This document shows positions 4,938 to 6,745 of a stretch of DNA of 6,745 nucleotides, one piece after another. The notes under the pieces were generated by a model. That model saw nothing but the letters and a program-made list of their open reading frames with translations, did not search any database and was not told where the DNA came from. The translations under genes and the position numbers were made by a program. Source of the DNA: Elusimicrobiota bacterium (lineage in GTDB: Bacteria; Elusimicrobiota; Elusimicrobia; UBA1565; UBA9628). Position 1 is the stretch's first letter. The number at the start of each line of letters is the position of its first letter. The DNA is taken from the NCBI GenBank assembly GCA_023249695.1, contig JAHFCD010000126.1:1-6745 (forward strand), written 5' to 3'.

Positions 4938-5435
4938 ATGGATATTCAGCCTTTGATTCTGGCCTATGCCGCCGCGGTGGTCGTCGCCTTGGCCGTGACC
5001 GCGAGCTTCTCTTCCTCGATCGAGCAGGTGCTTTTTCGTTTGCTGCCGGAGGAGGTCGCTCCGCACTGGGCCCGCTTCATCAAGTTCGCGGCGTTCGTCG
5101 CCGCGGTCGGCGGCGGCCTGCCCGCGCCGCTGGCGGGCTTCGTCGATCGCGCCGCGTCCGCCCCGCCGCCCTCGGGGCCGAGCGAGGGCCTCATGCTCGT
5201 CATGAACTCGGCGAGCGGAGCGCTGATGGCGTCGTCGTGGTTTCTGCTCGTCTTCTTCGGCGTCACGTTGACGGCGCTCACCGCGGGCCGCGCTTACGCC
5301 GCGCTGCGCAAGTACCGCGAGATGGAGGAGCGCGAGGCCGCCCAGCGCGGGGAGCCCGTCAAGCGAAAGGAGCCGGCCGAACCCCGTCCGGTTCAGAAGG
5401 AGAAGGCGCCGCCCGACGCCTCCCCGCGACGGTAG
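4938..5435 (+). CDS. Small three-helix membrane protein, unrecognised
   Basis: I do not recognise this 165-residue protein. Hydrophobic segments lie at about 4-24, 46-64 and 94-117. A Pro/Ala/Gly-rich loop (61-85) separates the second and third. The C-terminal 48 residues (118-165) are strongly charged: first a likely helix KYREMEEREAAQR, then a Lys/Pro/Glu-rich, probably disordered tail. The many basic residues of the tail suggest it is cytoplasmic. No catalytic motif is visible. The start is well supported by GGAGGA and a candidate promoter upstream. The gene is divergent from anmK and is followed after 60 bp by the TPR gene in the same direction, so the two may be co-transcribed. The coding reality is supported by the strong RBS and by clear membrane-helix patterning ending in a basic tail. 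Confidence 0.75.
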   Translation: MDIQPLILAYAAAVVVALAVTASFSSSIEQVLFRLLPEEVAPHWARFIKFAAFVAAVGGGLPAPLAGFVDRAASAPPPSGPSEGLMLVMNSASGALMASSWFLLVFFGVTLTALTAGRAYAALRKYREMEEREAAQRGEPVKRKEPAEPRPVQKEKAPPDASPRR

Positions 5436-5444
5436 ACGGCGGCC

Positions 5445-5473
5445 TCGACGCTTCGCGGGAGTCCTGCTATACT
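5445..5473 (+). promoter_or_regulatory. Promoter of the TPR gene (extended -10)
   Basis: TATACT (5468-5473, five of six matches) is preceded by TGC, making an extended -10. TCGACG (5445-5450, four of six matches to TTGACA) stands 17 bp upstream. The predicted start near 5480 gives a leader of about 16 nt that retains GGAG. This is the best promoter in the window. Confidence 0.6.
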
Positions 5474-5490
5474 CCGGCGTCGCACCGGAG
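5472..5490 (+). promoter_or_regulatory. Perfect dyad holding the Shine-Dalgarno of the TPR gene
   Basis: CTCCGG (5472-5477) and CCGGAG (5485-5490) are exact inverted repeats with a 7-nt loop. The right arm contains GGAG, the Shine-Dalgarno five bases before the ATG at 5496. The left arm overlaps the end of the -10 box, so it would be absent from transcripts started at the local promoter but present in transcripts read through from the upstream gene. It could act as an RNA hairpin masking the SD or as a DNA operator. Confidence 0.5.
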
Positions 5491-5495
5491 ATCAC

Positions 5496-6745
5496 ATGAC
5501 TTTGGCCTTCGTCCTCGCTCTTGCCTGCGCCGTGAACGCCGCCGAGCCCCGGGCCCTGCTCGAGGGGCGCAAGCTCAAAAGCGAGGGCGACCTTTCCGGG
5601 GCCGTCGTGGTCTGGCAGAAAGGGCTGCAGGAGGCGCAGGCCCGTCGCGACGACAAGCAAGCCTACGCCTTCGCCTGGGAAGCGGGCGAGGGTCTGTCTA
5701 AGGGAGGGCAGGCGATCATGGCCGCCGCGTACTTCGACCTGGCGGCCGCCGCGGCCGAGCGTCTGGGCGAGGATATCAACACGACCCTCATGCTTCTGGA
5801 GGCCGGAGACGCGCATCTCGACTCCTCGCACCTGGGCAAGGCCCGTGAGCGCTACGATAAGGCTCTGGCCATCGGCGAGCGCCTTCAGGACAAGGAGCTG
5901 CGCGCCTTCGCCCAGCTCAACCTCGGCCGGACCGACCTGGCCGTGGGCGACATCCGCCGGGCCCTGCGCCGCGGGGGCGTGGCCCTAGCGCGCTTTGACG
6001 AGCTCGGCAAGAAGCGCTGGAAGGCCCGGGCCATCGAGTTGATCGCGGAGGCTTACCAGGCCAAGGGCAACAGCAGCACCGCCGCCGGCGCGGCTCAGGC
6101 CGCCTACAAGTTCGCCGAAGGGGCCGACGACGTGGCGACGATGGTGGAGAGCCTCGTCACCTTGGCGGCCGCCCGCGCCCGGCTCGGGCATTTCCAGGAG
6201 GCGCAGGAGCGCATCCGAGAGGCCGTCGCGCTCGTCGAGCAGTACGATTACCGCGCCGGTCTGGCGCGGCTCGAGCTGACGCGAGGTCTGATCGCCGCGC
6301 AGATCGGGCAGACGGACGAAGCCGCGAAGCTTCTGGTGCGGGCGACGGGGCGCGCCCAAGCGCACGATGACCTCGTCCTCATGGCGCGCGCCCTGGCGGA
6401 GCTGGGAACCATCGAGGCCGCGCAGGGGCGGGGCGATTTCGCCCTCATGCATCTTCGCCAGGCGCTCGATCGCCTCGCCGAGGCCGAGGCGCTCGCCGAC
6501 TGGGTGCGCGAGCGCTTGGCCGTTCTCCATCTCGACGCGGGCCGCCGTCTCGAGGCCGAGGAGCAGGCGCGCCTGATCGCCGCTCCCGCGCCGTGGCTGA
6601 AGGGCCGCCTCGCGCTGGCGGCGGCCGACGCCGCCCAGGCCGCCGTCCATTACGAGGCCTGCCTCGCGGACGCGGGGGACTCGACCGAGCGCTTCGCTTG
6701 CCTCTGCGGCCTGGGCCACAGCCGGGCGGCCGCGGGCCAATGGCG
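5496..6745 (+). CDS. Predicted exported TPR-repeat protein (3' end outside window)
   Basis: The frame is open from ATG 5496 to the window end (416 complete codons, no stop), so the protein is truncated here. The first residues, MTLAFVLALACAVNAAEP, look like a short signal peptide with cleavage around A15-A16. It has no basic N-terminus and a short core, so export is probable, not certain. A cysteine at position 11 is too early for a normal lipobox. From residue 22 onward the protein is alpha-helical, with repeats of about 40 residues visible at roughly 100-140, 141-181, 182-219, 220-258, 259-298 and 299-338. Each has the pattern small/Leu helix, G-D/G-x, then A-xx-ALA. This is the 40-residue TPR type that builds protein-binding superhelices. 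No enzyme domain is seen in the visible part. GGAG five bases upstream supports the start. It may work with the membrane protein encoded just before it. Confidence 0.88.
   Translation, partial: MTLAFVLALACAVNAAEPRALLEGRKLKSEGDLSGAVVVWQKGLQEAQARRDDKQAYAFAWEAGEGLSKGGQAIMAAAYFDLAAAAAERLGEDINTTLMLLEAGDAHLDSSHLGKARERYDKALAIGERLQDKELRAFAQLNLGRTDLAVGDIRRALRRGGVALARFDELGKKRWKARAIELIAEAYQAKGNSSTAAGAAQAAYKFAEGADDVATMVESLVTLAAARARLGHFQEAQERIREAVALVEQYDYRAGLARLELTRGLIAAQIGQTDEAAKLLVRATGRAQAHDDLVLMARALAELGTIEAAQGRGDFALMHLRQALDRLAEAEALADWVRERLAVLHLDAGRRLEAEEQARLIAAPAPWLKGRLALAAADAAQAAVHYEACLADAGDSTERFACLCGLGHSRAAAGQW

Noticed and set aside
4832..4939. Longer anmK with 36 extra N-terminal residues
   Set aside because: The extension is not family-like, would run through the divergent promoter region and over the start of the 4938 gene, and the ATG at 4831 sits at the expected distance from MSGTS.
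5471..5490. CTCCGG/CCGGAG dyad as a terminator of the upstream gene
   Set aside because: No T-run follows, and the right arm is the Shine-Dalgarno of the next gene, so an intrinsic terminator is unlikely.
4547..5701. Plus-strand open frame of 384 codons across the anmK start and the membrane-protein gene
   Set aside because: It crosses the divergent promoter and overlaps two better-supported genes in other frames, with no recognisable domain.
5985..6740. Minus-strand open frame of 251 codons within the TPR gene
   Set aside because: It is antisense to a clear repeat-patterned TPR reading frame that stays open to the window edge; its own product shows no motif.
1..6745. CRISPR arrays, tRNA/rRNA genes, transposases, integrases, toxin-antitoxin or phage-defence modules
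   Set aside because: No regularly spaced repeats, no tRNA-like or rRNA-like segments, and no translated product with the motifs of such systems was found by reading both strands.

Overview
The window is GC-rich bacterial DNA (roughly 70 % G+C by eye) with tightly packed genes. An anhydro-MurNAc kinase points to a peptidoglycan-recycling bacterium, most likely diderm. The taxon cannot be fixed from the sequence. An Elusimicrobiota-like or other deep-branching high-GC lineage is my guess only, at low confidence.

Layout. (i) 2-955, plus strand: 3' part of an ABC-2 type transporter permease whose start lies outside the window. (ii) 957-1655, minus strand: a two-helix membrane protein of unknown function, convergent with the permease and separated from it by one base. 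(iii) 1699-4831, minus strand: a compact four-gene run read from right to left. Its order is anmK (1,6-anhydro-MurNAc kinase), a short MGMT-type O6-alkylguanine-DNA alkyltransferase, a PhzF-family isomerase, and an endonuclease/exonuclease/phosphatase (EEP) fold protein. The junctions are a 4-nt ATGA overlap, a 3-nt gap and a 4-nt GTGA overlap. (iv) 4832-4937: a divergent promoter region. (v) 4938-5435, plus strand: a small three-helix membrane protein with a charged tail, unrecognised. (vi) 5496 to the end, plus strand: a predicted exported TPR-repeat protein, cut by the window edge.

How the genes work together. The four minus-strand genes look co-transcribed and translationally coupled, but their predicted activities (cell-wall sugar recycling, alkylation repair, a small-molecule isomerase, a probable phosphodiesterase-fold protein) do not form one recognised pathway. 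The plus-strand pair may be a membrane/envelope unit, although the TPR gene also has its own good promoter.

The most interesting signals are regulatory. Three minus-strand starts lack a Shine-Dalgarno sequence and instead have an extended -10-like TGnTAnnnT box 7-9 nt before ATG, as expected of leaderless transcripts. Two of these start regions are so alike that they form an imperfect direct repeat bracketing anmK. The EEP protein lacks several canonical catalytic residues. I found no CRISPR array, RNA gene, insertion sequence or phage gene, and I see no convincing new multi-gene system.
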